From NCBI RefSeq assembly GCF_009733845.1, contig NZ_WNXZ01000003.1, forward strand, positions 496,001-560,000: 64,000 bases of DNA, written 5' to 3'. The translations under genes were made by a program, and so were the position numbers. This stretch comes from Pseudactinotalea terrae. GTDB taxonomy: Bacteria; Actinomycetota; Actinomycetes; Actinomycetales; Beutenbergiaceae. The notes under the pieces were generated by a model that was given only the letters and a program-made list of their open reading frames with translations, ran no database searches and was not told where the DNA came from. Shown here piece by piece: positions 33,456 through 42,112 of this stretch (position 1 is its first letter; every line of letters starts with the position of its first letter).

Positions 33456-34307
33456 TCACGTGCCGGCATCGTGGGGGTAGCTGCCCCAGCTCCCCGGCGG
33501 ATGCTCGGGGAGCGTGAGGTCCGCGACCACCCCGAAGTGATCGCTGGCCCAGACACCGTCGACCGGCTGGTCGAGGACCCGGTCGCAGTGCTTGACCTCG
33601 AGCAACGGCCCGTGACTTCCCGCGCGAACAAGCACGTAGTCGATGCGGCGCGAGATGGCGGTGGCCACCTCGCCGGCCCGCACCAGCGGGTTCTCGGTCG
33701 TGAACGTCAGCCCGGGCTCCTCTCCGCGAACCGTCTCCCACGCGTCCTGGTAGCAGACGCTGAAGCCGTCCAGCGAGCGCCGCCCTCGCCAGAACCGCAT
33801 GCTGCTCGAGTCGGGGGTCGCGTCGAAGTCGCCCAGAACGATCGCGGGCCGGTTCCCGGCCGCCTGCTCCACGGCCGCCGCAGCGCGCTGAGCCTGCTGC
33901 TCCCGTTCGACCTCCAGCGGGAAGGGCCAGCTCGGCTTGTGGTGCGCGACGACCACCGGTCCGATCGGTGACTCGACCTCGACGACGAGCGTCGCGCACC
34001 ACGGAAGATCTCGCCCGTTCTCGGGCGTGCGCTGGTCGATCTCCGTGAGCACCCGGTGGGGCGCTCGCGTGGCGAGCACCCCACCGACGCCGTCGTCGCT
34101 GGACTCGGTGAAGGGGGTGGTGACGTAGCCGTCCCCGAGGAGCTCCTCGAGCTGCGCGCCGGTGGGAACCTCCTGCAACGCGACGACATCGGCCTGCAGC
34201 GCCAGCAGCTGATCGCTGATCACACGGCTGCGTCGGTCCCAGTCCGGGTTGGCCGGGCCGAGCACGTTCAGCGTGACGCACCGCAGAGTCGGGGTGGTGG
34301 CAGTCAT
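33456..34307 (-). CDS. Endonuclease/exonuclease/phosphatase family protein
   Basis: A 283-residue metal-dependent phosphodiesterase of the EEP superfamily: VTLNVLG near 10, catalytic Glu in VVALQEVPTG, H in VVVAHHKPSW, the LGDFDATPDSSSM motif, RRIDYVLVRA and the terminal SDHFGVVADL His. All family catalytic positions are present. Possible substrates are DNA ends, inositol phosphates or phospholipids; no signal peptide is seen, so it is probably cytosolic. The ATG at 34307 lies 10 bases after the SDR gene stop, so it is in the same operon. Confidence 0.85.
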   Translation of the reverse strand: MTATTPTLRCVTLNVLGPANPDWDRRSRVISDQLLALQADVVALQEVPTGAQLEELLGDGYVTTPFTESSDDGVGGVLATRAPHRVLTEIDQRTPENGRDLPWCATLVVEVESPIGPVVVAHHKPSWPFPLEVEREQQAQRAAAAVEQAAGNRPAIVLGDFDATPDSSSMRFWRGRRSLDGFSVCYQDAWETVRGEEPGLTFTTENPLVRAGEVATAISRRIDYVLVRAGSHGPLLEVKHCDRVLDQPVDGVWASDHFGVVADLTLPEHPPGSWGSYPHDAGT

Positions 34308-34317
34308 GGCCCAGGCC

Positions 34318-35187
34318 TCAGAACACCGCGCGGCCGCCGGTGACGCCCAGCACTGTGCCACTGACGTAGCTCGCCTCGTCCGAGGCGAGGAACACGAACG
34401 CGGCGGCGACCTCGATCGGCTGCCCCGGGCGGCCGAGCGGGGTGTCGGCACCGAATCCTTCGACCTTCTCCTCACCGAAGGTCGAGGGGATCAGCGGTGT
34501 CCAGATCGGTCCGGGTGCCACGGCGTTCACGCGGATGCCCTTGGGCCCCAGGTCGGAGGCGAGGTTGACCATGAGGTTGTTGAGAGCGGCCTTCGTCGAG
34601 GCGTAGTCGAGCAACGGCTCGCTGGGCTCGAACGCCTGGATCGAGGTGGTGATCGCGATGCTCGCGCCCGGCTCCAGGTGCTTGACGGCGGCCTTGATGA
34701 GCCAGAAGGTCGCGAAGACGTTCGTGGCGTACACGCGCTCGAGCTGTTCGGTGCTGAACGCCTCGATCCCGCCACTGGTGCCCATCTGGAACGCTGCGTT
34801 CGACACCACGGTGTCGAGGCCGCCCAGCGCGGCGACCGCGTCCTCCACGAGCGTGACGTTGGCCTCCTCGGTGCGCTGATCCGTCGGTAGCAGCACGCAC
34901 CGCCGCCCGGCGGCGGTGACCGCGCGCTCGACCTCAGCGGCATCCTGCTCCTCCTCGGGGAGGAACGCGATCGCCACGTCGGCGCCCTCCTTCGCGAAGG
35001 CGATCGCTGTCGCGCGGCCGATGCCGGAGTCGCCGCCGCTGATGAGGGCCCGCTTGCCCTCCAGTCGGCCGCGCGCGGTCCAGCCGGACTCGCCGTGATC
35101 GGGCACCGGATCCATGGCATCGGTGCGGCCCGGCCAGTCCTGGGTCTGTGCCGGAACGTTCGTGGGGCGGGGGGAGTCGGTCGTCAT
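34318..35187 (-). CDS. Short-chain dehydrogenase/reductase (YghA/GSP39-like)
   Basis: A 289-residue classical SDR with an N-terminal extension (PVPDHGESGWTARGRLEGK) typical of the YghA-like subgroup. Cofactor motif ISGGDSGIGRATAIAFA, NAA at the NNAG position (VVSNAAFQ), catalytic Ser in ITTSIQAF and YASTK. It should reduce an aldehyde or ketone with NAD(P)H. The ATG at 35187 follows AAGGA and overlaps the previous gene's stop (ATGA). Confidence 0.9.
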   Translation of the reverse strand: MTTDSPRPTNVPAQTQDWPGRTDAMDPVPDHGESGWTARGRLEGKRALISGGDSGIGRATAIAFAKEGADVAIAFLPEEEQDAAEVERAVTAAGRRCVLLPTDQRTEEANVTLVEDAVAALGGLDTVVSNAAFQMGTSGGIEAFSTEQLERVYATNVFATFWLIKAAVKHLEPGASIAITTSIQAFEPSEPLLDYASTKAALNNLMVNLASDLGPKGIRVNAVAPGPIWTPLIPSTFGEEKVEGFGADTPLGRPGQPIEVAAAFVFLASDEASYVSGTVLGVTGGRAVF

Positions 35188-36311
35188 GACAGTCCTTCCG
35201 TCGGGATCAGGGGGGTGGGATGGTCGGGATGGTCGGGAATGTCCGGAGGGGTGGCGGCTGCTCGCAGGCGTAGCTCCTGCGCGTGCTCGATGGCGCCGTC
35301 GACGGCGGCCCCAGCGGTCACGCATGCGCGCGCACCGAGGAGGACGTCGGAAGCGAGCCGCGGTTCGGTCTCGACCAGATGTTCGGCCGCCTCCAGCGTG
35401 GTCATCTGTCCGATCACGCAGACGTCCCAGGCCGTCGCGGTCGCCGCGTCGAAGCCCCGTGTGCGCAACGCGTCACCGGTGACGAATCGACCCGCTGCGG
35501 CGAGCGCGTCGGCTGCCACGAGCCATCCGAGCGCAACCGCGCGTGACGACCGATGCGCGACCAGGTGGTCCAGCACGGCGAGACGCCACAGTGCCGGGCC
35601 GGGCAGCGCGTCGAGATGCGCACCGGTCCGGTCCGGCAGGCCGAGGCCGCGGAGCACCACCCCCACGGCCTCGCGCTCGTCGTCCAGGTCGCCGTCCGAG
35701 CCGGCGACTGCGACCGTGCGAGCGAGCAGGTGTCGCGCCGGACCGGCCATGGCGGGCAGCAGGATGGCGTGGGCGTCGCGCTCGCGCAGGCGTTGCACCG
35801 CGGTGAGGACCACCTCGTCCTCGAAGTGCTCGCGGAAGCCACTGGCGATCCGGCCGGGCGACGTCGACGCATTCGCCACCATCGCGAGCACGCTGCGCAC
35901 GATCCCGCAGCCGTTGACGCGCACCGGCGGCTCGCCCACCTCCGCGAGCTCCTCGAGCCCACGCCGCGCTGGACCGCTGAGGATCCAGCGGGCGGCCGCG
36001 AGCATCGGGTGCCCCTCCCATCCGTCGTCGACACCCTCGAGGCCGCGCCGGTTCAGCTCGGCGAGGCAGACGAGGGCGAGCGCGGCGTCGTCACCGGCTC
36101 GCCACCAGGGCACGTCCTGCCCGGTGGACCACAGCTCGGCGATGTGGCTGCTCATCAAGACGTCGGCACCGCGGGTGGGTGGCCCCGTGAGCAGCGTGAG
36201 CAGGGCCCGAGAGATGGGTCCACGTGGTCGCGGCAGCGGCGTCGGGCGAGGGCGCCGGGGCCGTACCGCACGGCCGCCCGGGGGGTCGCCGGGCCGATTC
36301 ATCGAGCGCAT
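35184..36311 (-). CDS. Heme-oxygenase-like-fold protein related to iron-containing redox enzymes, ligands altered
   Basis: A 375-residue helical protein. From memory of the family, several segments match the actinobacterial iron-containing redox enzyme proteins (heme-oxygenase-like diiron fold): LPRPRGPISRALL near 26-38, LALVCLAELNRRGLEGVDDGW near 78-98, LRERDAHAILLPAMAGPARHLL, and EPRLASDVLLGARACV near the C-terminus. The family's ELHYRG metal-ligand motif reads ELNRRG here (His to Asn87), and the later DEYG ligand segment is not conserved. It is therefore probably a non-catalytic relative. The ATG at 36311 is preceded by AAGGA. Its stop overlaps the SDR start. Family assignment is moderately sure. 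Confidence 0.55.
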   Translation of the reverse strand: MRSMNRPGDPPGGRAVRPRRPRPTPLPRPRGPISRALLTLLTGPPTRGADVLMSSHIAELWSTGQDVPWWRAGDDAALALVCLAELNRRGLEGVDDGWEGHPMLAAARWILSGPARRGLEELAEVGEPPVRVNGCGIVRSVLAMVANASTSPGRIASGFREHFEDEVVLTAVQRLRERDAHAILLPAMAGPARHLLARTVAVAGSDGDLDDEREAVGVVLRGLGLPDRTGAHLDALPGPALWRLAVLDHLVAHRSSRAVALGWLVAADALAAAGRFVTGDALRTRGFDAATATAWDVCVIGQMTTLEAAEHLVETEPRLASDVLLGARACVTAGAAVDGAIEHAQELRLRAAATPPDIPDHPDHPTPLIPTEGLS

Positions 36312-36563
36312 AGTCCGTCCTTCGAGGACCTGCGTCCTCCTTGACGTCCACGCCAGCGGTCTCGAGCGCTTCCGTGAGCAAGTCTGCACCACGATGGGGA
36401 ACTCGTCCACCTGGTCGGTGGATCGTCTTGCCTCTGGCACCGCCCGCAGACGACTCCAGCGGGCCCGGCCACGCGATCTGTGCCACACTGCTGACGGGTC
36501 CAACCGGCGGCCCGGCGCACATACTGAAGCGCCGACGCCGTTCGCGACACCGAGGAGGTCCCC

Positions 36564-37058
36564 GTGAGGCCCTCGCGGGACGAGCATCCCGTCGCTCTGG
36601 CCCTGCTGCGGCGTGGATCCCTCCGCCTGCGCGCCCTGGTGCTCATGATCGTGGTGCTGGCCACGGCGAGCTGCGCGACCGCCACCAGCAGCTCCTCGGC
36701 CCAGGAGTCGATCACCTCCGGACTGGAGGAGGCGCGCTCGGCCGTGGCCACGGCGGCTCTGGTCGTCACGTTGCTCGAGGACGACCGCATGACCGCGCCG
36801 GTCGCCGATACCGGTCTGCTCGACCAGATCGGCGTGCTCGAGGACAGCTCCGCCGCCCTCATGACCCTGGTGCCGCCCGCCGAGATGGCCACCCCACTCC
36901 AGCAGGGGATGACCGCCGTCGGGACCGCGACGGACGCCGTCGTGGCCGCGAGGCTCTGGGTGAACGGCGAGAGCGGCGCGAGCGCTGCGGAGCTGCTCGA
37001 GGCGCTGGAGGGCGCCGAGAGCGAGATCGACGACGTCCTCGCGGAGGTCGGCGCATGA
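36564..37058 (+). CDS. Putative lipoprotein
   Basis: A 164-residue protein with a basic N-terminus, a hydrophobic stretch (LVLMIVVLATASC) and a lipobox ending in Cys 37, so it should be lipid-anchored outside the membrane. The rest is Ala/Glu-rich and helical with no recognised domain. The GTG start at 36564 follows GAGGAGG. Its stop overlaps the ATG of the NRAMP-like gene (ATGA), the first link in a four-gene operon (36564-39065), so it may assist that transporter, for example as an external binding or regulatory subunit. Confidence 0.7.
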   Translation: MRPSRDEHPVALALLRRGSLRLRALVLMIVVLATASCATATSSSSAQESITSGLEEARSAVATAALVVTLLEDDRMTAPVADTGLLDQIGVLEDSSAALMTLVPPAEMATPLQQGMTAVGTATDAVVAARLWVNGESGASAAELLEALEGAESEIDDVLAEVGA

Positions 37059-38290
37059 AACGCCTGCTCGGCGTCGCCCTCGGCATCCTCACCGCGATCG
37101 GCGGGTTCGTCGACATCGGCGACCTCGTCACCAACGCCGTCGTCGGCTCCCGGTTCGGGCTGTCGCTGGTGTGGGTGGTGGTGGTCGGCGTCGTCGGGAT
37201 CTGCCTGTTCGCCGAGATGTCCGGCCGTGTGGCTGCTGTCAGCGGCCGCGCCACCTTCGAGATCATCCGGGAGCGGCTCGGCCCGCGCATGGCCGGTGCC
37301 AACCTGGTCGCGTCGTTCGCGATCAACCTGCTGACGCTCACCGCAGAGGTCGGCGGTATCGCGCTGGCGCTGCACCTGGCATCCAGCGTCGAGCCGCGGC
37401 TGTGGATCGTGGTCGCGGCAGCTGCCGTGTGGCTGGTGCTGTGGCGCGTGAAGTTCTCGATCATGGAGAACGTCGCGGGGCTCCTGGGTCTGCTGCTGGT
37501 CGGCTTCGGCGTCGCGCTGTTCCTGCTCGGCCCCGACTGGGGCGACCTGCTCGCGCAGGCGGCCAGCATCGGGCAGCCTCCGGGCGGGCAGTCGATGGGC
37601 AGCTACTGGTTCTACGCCGTCGCCCTCTTCGGGGCGGCGATGACGCCGTACGAGGTGTTCTTCTTCTCCTCGGGCGCGGTCGAGGAGAAGTGGACGGCGA
37701 AGGACCTGTCCCAGAATCGGCTCAACGTGCTCACCGGGTTCCCGCTGGGAGGACTGCTCTCGGTCGCGATCGCCGCGTGCGCAGCCGTGGTGCTGATGCC
37801 GCAGAGCATCGAGGTCTCCTCGTTGTCGCAGATCGTGCTACCGGTCGCGCAGGCAGGTGGCACGCTCCTGCTCGCGGTGGTCATCCTCGGCATCGTGGCC
37901 GCGACGTTCGGTGCGGCGCTGGAGACCGCGCTCTCGAGCGGCTACACGGTCGCGCAGTACCTCGGGTGGTCCTGGGGGAAGTTCCGCCGGCCCGCGAAGG
38001 CTGCACGTTTCCACCTCACGATGATCGTGGCTCTCCTGATCGCGGTGGGGATCCTCATGACCAGCGTCGACCCGATCGCCGTCACCGAGATGTCGGTCGT
38101 GTTCTCCGCGGTGGCGCTCCCGCTGACGTACGTCCCGATCCTCGTGGTGGCCAACGACCCCGAGTACATGGGGGAGCACGTCAGCGGCAAGGTGGCGAAC
38201 GCCCTCGGCAGCGTCTACCTGGTCATCGTCCTGGTGGCCGCGCTAGCAGCCATACCCCTGATGATCGCGACGGGAGCGGGATCGGCATGA
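37055..38290 (+). CDS. NRAMP-family membrane transporter with non-canonical metal-binding motifs
   Basis: A 411-residue protein with about 11 membrane segments and the overall NRAMP layout. The TM1 motif DPGN is DIGD (D20-D23). The TM6 motif MPH is TPY (197-199, in MTPYEVFFFSS), so the methionine and histidine that favour Mn2+/Fe2+ are missing. NRAMP relatives lacking the TM6 methionine include Mg2+ transporters (NRMT) and Al3+ transporters, so the substrate is probably not Mn2+/Fe2+. It overlaps the lipoprotein before it and the PRC-barrel gene after it by 4 bases each. Confidence 0.85.
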   Translation: MKRLLGVALGILTAIGGFVDIGDLVTNAVVGSRFGLSLVWVVVVGVVGICLFAEMSGRVAAVSGRATFEIIRERLGPRMAGANLVASFAINLLTLTAEVGGIALALHLASSVEPRLWIVVAAAAVWLVLWRVKFSIMENVAGLLGLLLVGFGVALFLLGPDWGDLLAQAASIGQPPGGQSMGSYWFYAVALFGAAMTPYEVFFFSSGAVEEKWTAKDLSQNRLNVLTGFPLGGLLSVAIAACAAVVLMPQSIEVSSLSQIVLPVAQAGGTLLLAVVILGIVAATFGAALETALSSGYTVAQYLGWSWGKFRRPAKAARFHLTMIVALLIAVGILMTSVDPIAVTEMSVVFSAVALPLTYVPILVVANDPEYMGEHVSGKVANALGSVYLVIVLVAALAAIPLMIATGAGSA

Positions 38291-38676
38291 GCGACATCGA
38301 ACGAGCTGCGCGGCGGGTGATCGACGCCCGCCTGCATCTGCTCGACCGGCAGGTGCTCGACGTCGTCGGGGAGCCGGTCACCGCGATAGACGACCTCGAG
38401 ATCGTCGGAGCCGACGGCGAGGAGGTCGTCCCCGGGCGCACGGCACGTGTGGCAGCTGTGCTCGCAGGCCCGGCGATCGTCACGCGCCTGCTGGGCGGGC
38501 ATCCGCCGCCCTCGCGCTGGGAACGCATCGAGTGGAGCCACGTCGAACGCGTCGGGACCACGGTGGACCTGAGCGTCGACCGCGACGCGCTCGACCTCGA
38601 CTGGTCGGAGCGCTGGGTCCGCGACCGGGTGATCGCCCGTATCCCCGGCGGCCTTCACGACCCGGAGAGCGACTGA
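38287..38676 (+). CDS. PRC-barrel domain protein
   Basis: A 129-residue protein with a PRC-barrel-type N-terminal half (HLLDRQVLDVVGEPVTAIDDLEI, then a conserved Gly/Arg region) and a C-terminal tail with WERIEWSHVERVGTTVDL. PRC barrels often bind RNA, lipid or partner proteins, and in actinobacteria occur beside MgtE/NRAMP-type transporters. ATG 38287 overlaps the transporter stop. A second, equally long PRC-barrel protein follows directly (TGATG). Confidence 0.65.
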   Translation: MSDIERAARRVIDARLHLLDRQVLDVVGEPVTAIDDLEIVGADGEEVVPGRTARVAAVLAGPAIVTRLLGGHPPPSRWERIEWSHVERVGTTVDLSVDRDALDLDWSERWVRDRVIARIPGGLHDPESD

Positions 38677-39065
38677 TGATCATCGGAGACCTTCTCGCCT
38701 CCCGCGTCCTGGACCACGACGGCGGCGGCCTCGGCCACGTCGTCGATGTCCGGCTCGCCCTCGAGCTGCGAGACGATGACGCCGACCCCGAGACCGGTGA
38801 CGACGTACCGCTGTCCCAGGGCGCGCTCCGGAGCGACCTGGTCGGGCAGGCCGAGGTCGTTGGGCTGCTGGTCAGTCCCCACAACGGCGGTTCCTTCCTC
38901 GGCTACGAGCGCACCGGGGTGCGATCGCCCTGGATGATCGCGTCGCTGATGCGGCGGATGCATCGTGGGACGTTCCTCGTGGCCTGGGAGCAGGTCGAGC
39001 AGATCGAGGAGGGCACGATCACCCTCGCGCAAGGGTTCGACAGGCTTGATCCGAGCCTGCACTGA
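38676..39065 (+). CDS. PRC-barrel domain protein
   Basis: A 129-residue protein whose N-terminus (IIGDLLASRVLDHDGGGLGHVVDVRL) is a PRC-barrel signature, followed by GLLVSPHNGGSFLGYERTGV and a C-terminal segment WEQVEQIEEGTITL. It shares one base with the stop of the preceding PRC-barrel gene and ends the four-gene operon. The two small barrels may form a heteromer that controls the transporter, by analogy with PRC-CBS-MgtE_N proteins; this is inference. Confidence 0.65.
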   Translation: MIIGDLLASRVLDHDGGGLGHVVDVRLALELRDDDADPETGDDVPLSQGALRSDLVGQAEVVGLLVSPHNGGSFLGYERTGVRSPWMIASLMRRMHRGTFLVAWEQVEQIEEGTITLAQGFDRLDPSLH

Positions 39066-39145
39066 GTGGACCGCCGTCGAGCACACCGATGGCGGAACCA
39101 GATCCTTCACGACCCGCGTGAAGGCAACCGAGAGAAGGAGGCATC

Positions 39146-39694
39146 ATGGCTGATCTGACAGGGAAGAAGGTCGCCTTCCTGGCGACGAACGGCTTCGAGG
39201 ACAGCGAGCTGACCAGCCCCTGGGGCGCGGTCACCGACGCGGGAGCGCAGGCGACGCTCGTCTCGCCCGAGTCCGGCACGATCACGGGCAAGAAGGGGCA
39301 CGAGGCCACCGTGGAGGTCAGCTCGGCGGAGGCGACCGCAGCGGATTTCGACGGCCTGGTGCTGCCGGGCGGTGTCGCCAACGGCGACCACCTCCGCATG
39401 GACGCTGCGTCGGTGGCGTTCGTGAAGGACTTCTTCGCCCAGCACAAGCCGGTCGGCGTGATCTGTCACGGCGGCTGGATCCTCACCGATGCCGATGTGC
39501 TGAAGGGTCGCACGATCACCTCCTACCCGAGCCTGCGCACCGACCTCACCAACGCCGGGGCGAGCTGGGTCGACGAGGAGGTCGTGGTGGACGCGGGCCT
39601 CGTCAGCAGCCGCACCCCGGACGATCTGCCGGCGTTCAACGCCAAGGTCGTCGAGGAGCTGGCTGAGGGCAAGCACGCCGAGCAGACGGCCTGA
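39146..39694 (+). CDS. DJ-1/PfpI family protein
   Basis: A 182-residue class I glutamine-amidotransferase-like protein of the PfpI/YhbO type. Nucleophile C107 in ICHGGW with H108, and the conserved E18 in GFEDSE. Family members act as deglycases, glyoxalases or stress chaperones. The ATG at 39146 follows GAGAAGGAGG. It stands alone between the PRC operon and the convergent topoisomerase gene. Confidence 0.9.
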   Translation: MADLTGKKVAFLATNGFEDSELTSPWGAVTDAGAQATLVSPESGTITGKKGHEATVEVSSAEATAADFDGLVLPGGVANGDHLRMDAASVAFVKDFFAQHKPVGVICHGGWILTDADVLKGRTITSYPSLRTDLTNAGASWVDEEVVVDAGLVSSRTPDDLPAFNAKVVEELAEGKHAEQTA

Positions 39695-39716
39695 TCCGGC
39701 CTTCGCTGCCGCTCGG

Positions 39717-40745
39717 TCAGGACGAAGCAGCGCTCGGGTCGAGGACCTCGAGCACGGCCGCCTCCACCCGGGGTGGGGCGGGCGTGCTCGAGGGCACCTC
39801 ACCGGGGAGGCCACCGAGCGAGGCGCCCTCCTCGTACGCCTCGATGATGCGGGGGTCGATATAGGCGGACCGGCTCACCGCCGGGGTGTTGCCGAGCCGC
39901 TCAGCGACCTCGGACACCGCCTCGCGCACGCCCCGCTCCCGCTCGGAAGCCGTCTCGGCCTCATCGTGCCGCGCCAGCGTGACGGCGGCCAGGACCGTGC
40001 CGTGCCACGTGCGGAAGTCCTTGGCTGTCGCGTCCTGCCCGAGGCGCTCCTTGACGTAGGCCCCGATGTCGGTGCTGGTCAGGTCGCGCCACGGACCCCG
40101 GCGTGCCGATCCCTCGCGGTAGGCGAGGAGCTCCGGCCCGCCGTCGCGCCGCCGGCGCAGCACGCGGAGCGCATCGACCACCTCGGTGTCATCGATCTCG
40201 ACGTGCCGAGGTTGACCGGACTTGGCCACGTAGTCGAACACGGCGACGCCGGCGGCGGTGATGCGAAGGTGCTCCTTGCGCAGGGTGGCGAGCCCGAAGC
40301 TGCCGTTGTCGGCGGTGTAGGCCTCGCTCCCGATCCGGAACAGTCCCTGGTCGAGGAGGAGGAACGCCACGGCGAGAGCGCGCTCCCGGGGCATGCCCGG
40401 GCGGCGCAGGTCGCGGCGTGCGCTGCGCCGGGCGGCCGGGAGCGACGCGGCGAGCTCGCGTACACGTTCGTGCTTGGCCGCGTCCTGCTCGGCCCGCCAC
40501 ACGGGGTGGTAGAGGTACTGGCGTCGCCCGGCGGCGTCCGTGCCCACGGCCTGGATGTGACCTTTCTCGTCCGGGCAGATCCACACGTCCGTCCATGCCG
40601 GGGGAATCACCAGATCACGGCATCGGGCCAGGCGGGCGGCGCTCGTGATGCGGCTGCCATCGGTGTCGAGGTAGATCCAGCCCCGTCCGCACCGGCGCCG
40701 GCCCCAGCCCGGTGCCTCGAGGTCGACCTCGTGGAGCGCACTCAT
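39717..40745 (-). CDS. Type IB DNA topoisomerase
   Basis: A 342-residue bacterial topoisomerase IB that relaxes supercoils by nicking and rejoining one strand. Visible features are the N-terminal GRGWIYLDTDG and LVIPPAWTDVWICPDEKGHIQAVGTDAAGR, then the catalytic domain with RIGSEAYTADNGSFGLATLRKEH (active-site Arg and Lys), the FRTWHGTV His and the C-terminal nucleophile Tyr in SRSAYIDPRII. The start may be ATG 40745, 40751 or 40790; 40745 has GGCGGG suitably spaced. These enzymes are common in actinobacterial stress regions. Confidence 0.88.
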   Translation of the reverse strand: MSALHEVDLEAPGWGRRRCGRGWIYLDTDGSRITSAARLARCRDLVIPPAWTDVWICPDEKGHIQAVGTDAAGRRQYLYHPVWRAEQDAAKHERVRELAASLPAARRSARRDLRRPGMPRERALAVAFLLLDQGLFRIGSEAYTADNGSFGLATLRKEHLRITAAGVAVFDYVAKSGQPRHVEIDDTEVVDALRVLRRRRDGGPELLAYREGSARRGPWRDLTSTDIGAYVKERLGQDATAKDFRTWHGTVLAAVTLARHDEAETASERERGVREAVSEVAERLGNTPAVSRSAYIDPRIIEAYEEGASLGGLPGEVPSSTPAPPRVEAAVLEVLDPSAASS

Positions 40746-40879
40746 CCGCATCCCGCCGTTCGTGACTGCGCTGCGACGACCTGACGACATTCGCGAGACC
40801 GCGCCGCAGAGCTGCATCTTGTCATGCGGGACCAGCTCCGAGTGATTCTCAGGGCCGGCTGCCTGGCTCCGGCGCGCCG

Positions 40880-42112
40880 TCAGGCCGGCCGCAGCTGTCG
40901 CCGGCGTCGGGTGAGGTGGGCGACCTCGGCCGTGTTGCCCGCGAGGTCGATCGCCCGCTGGTAGGCGACCGCCGCGTCGGAGCTGCGGTGAAGGCGTCGG
41001 AGCAGCTCTGCCCGGCTGGCGTGAAACGGGTGGTACCCGGCCAGCGCCGGCTCGAGGTCCTCGAGCTCCGCCAGCGCCACCTCGGGGCCGTCGAGCTCAG
41101 CCACTGCGATGGCGCGGTTGAGGGCGACGACCGGCGAAGGGTCGAGCCGGACCAGCTGGTCGTACAGCGCCAGGACCTGTGACCAGTCGGTGTCGCGGAA
41201 GTCGCGCGCCGAGGTGTGCACCGCGTTGATCGCCGCGAGCAGCTGGTAGCGCCCGGGTGCCACGCCGGAGGCGAGACGTTCCCGCACCAGACTGTGACCC
41301 TCGGTGATCAGCGCGGGGTGCCAGGCGCCGCGATCCTGCTCCTGGAGGGGCACCAGCTCGCCGCTCGCCGAGATCCGCCCCGGGGCCCGGGCCTCGGTCA
41401 GCAGCATCAGCGCGAGGAGGCCGGCCACCTCGCCGTCGTCCGGCAGCAGGACGCGCACGAGTCGGGTCAGCCGGATCGCCTCGGCCGTCAGGGCGGGACG
41501 CATCGGGTCGCTCTCCCGGCCGGTCGCGAGGTAGCCCTCGTTGAAGACGAGGAACAGCACCGCCAGCACACCGGAGACCCGCGCTGGCAGATCGTGCGCC
41601 GCAGGTACCCGGTAGGGGATGCCCGCGGCCCGGATCTTCGCCTTCGCACGCGTGATCCGCTGACCCAGGGTGCTCTCCGTCACCAGGAACGCCCGCGCGA
41701 TCTCGCCGGCGCTCAGGCCGCCGACCATGCGCAGGGTCAGCGCGACCCTCGCCTCCATCGCCAGCGCGGGGTGGGCGCACGTGAAGATCAGACGCAACCG
41801 GTCGTCGTCGATCGCTCCGAGCGGCTCGTGAGGGTCGGCGTCGATCACCAGCCCGGCCTCCCGGTGCTTGTTCTCGCGCTTGCTCTCGCGCCGGAGGCGG
41901 TCGATCGCCCGTCGCCCTGCCGTCATGGTGAGCCAGGCGCCGGGGTTGGGCGGCACGCCGTCGACCGGCCATCTCTCGACGGCGATGGCGAACGCCTCCG
42001 CCGAGGACTCCTCGGCGATGTCGAGGTCGCCGAAGCGCCTGGCCAGCGAGGCGACCACCCGTGCCCACTCCTCGCGGTGGGCCCGGCCGATCGCCGAGAG
42101 CGCGTCGTTCAA
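40880..42112 (-). CDS. ECF42-type sigma factor with C-terminal TPR-like extension
   Basis: A 410-residue extracytoplasmic-function sigma factor. Region 2 (WARVVASLARRFGDLDIAEE, PNPGAWLTMTAGRRAIDRLR) and region 4 (GGLSAGEIARAFLVTESTLG) are followed by a ~200-residue helical extension (VALNRAIAVAELDGPEVALA) as in ECF42 proteins, where the extension is needed for activity in place of an anti-sigma factor. The best start is TTG 42112, which overlaps the DGPF gene's stop (TTGA); no ATG or GTG in frame fits the family N-terminus. It is coupled to the DGPF gene, the known partner of this group. Confidence 0.85.
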   Translation of the reverse strand: MNDALSAIGRAHREEWARVVASLARRFGDLDIAEESSAEAFAIAVERWPVDGVPPNPGAWLTMTAGRRAIDRLRRESKRENKHREAGLVIDADPHEPLGAIDDDRLRLIFTCAHPALAMEARVALTLRMVGGLSAGEIARAFLVTESTLGQRITRAKAKIRAAGIPYRVPAAHDLPARVSGVLAVLFLVFNEGYLATGRESDPMRPALTAEAIRLTRLVRVLLPDDGEVAGLLALMLLTEARAPGRISASGELVPLQEQDRGAWHPALITEGHSLVRERLASGVAPGRYQLLAAINAVHTSARDFRDTDWSQVLALYDQLVRLDPSPVVALNRAIAVAELDGPEVALAELEDLEPALAGYHPFHASRAELLRRLHRSSDAAVAYQRAIDLAGNTAEVAHLTRRRRQLRPA

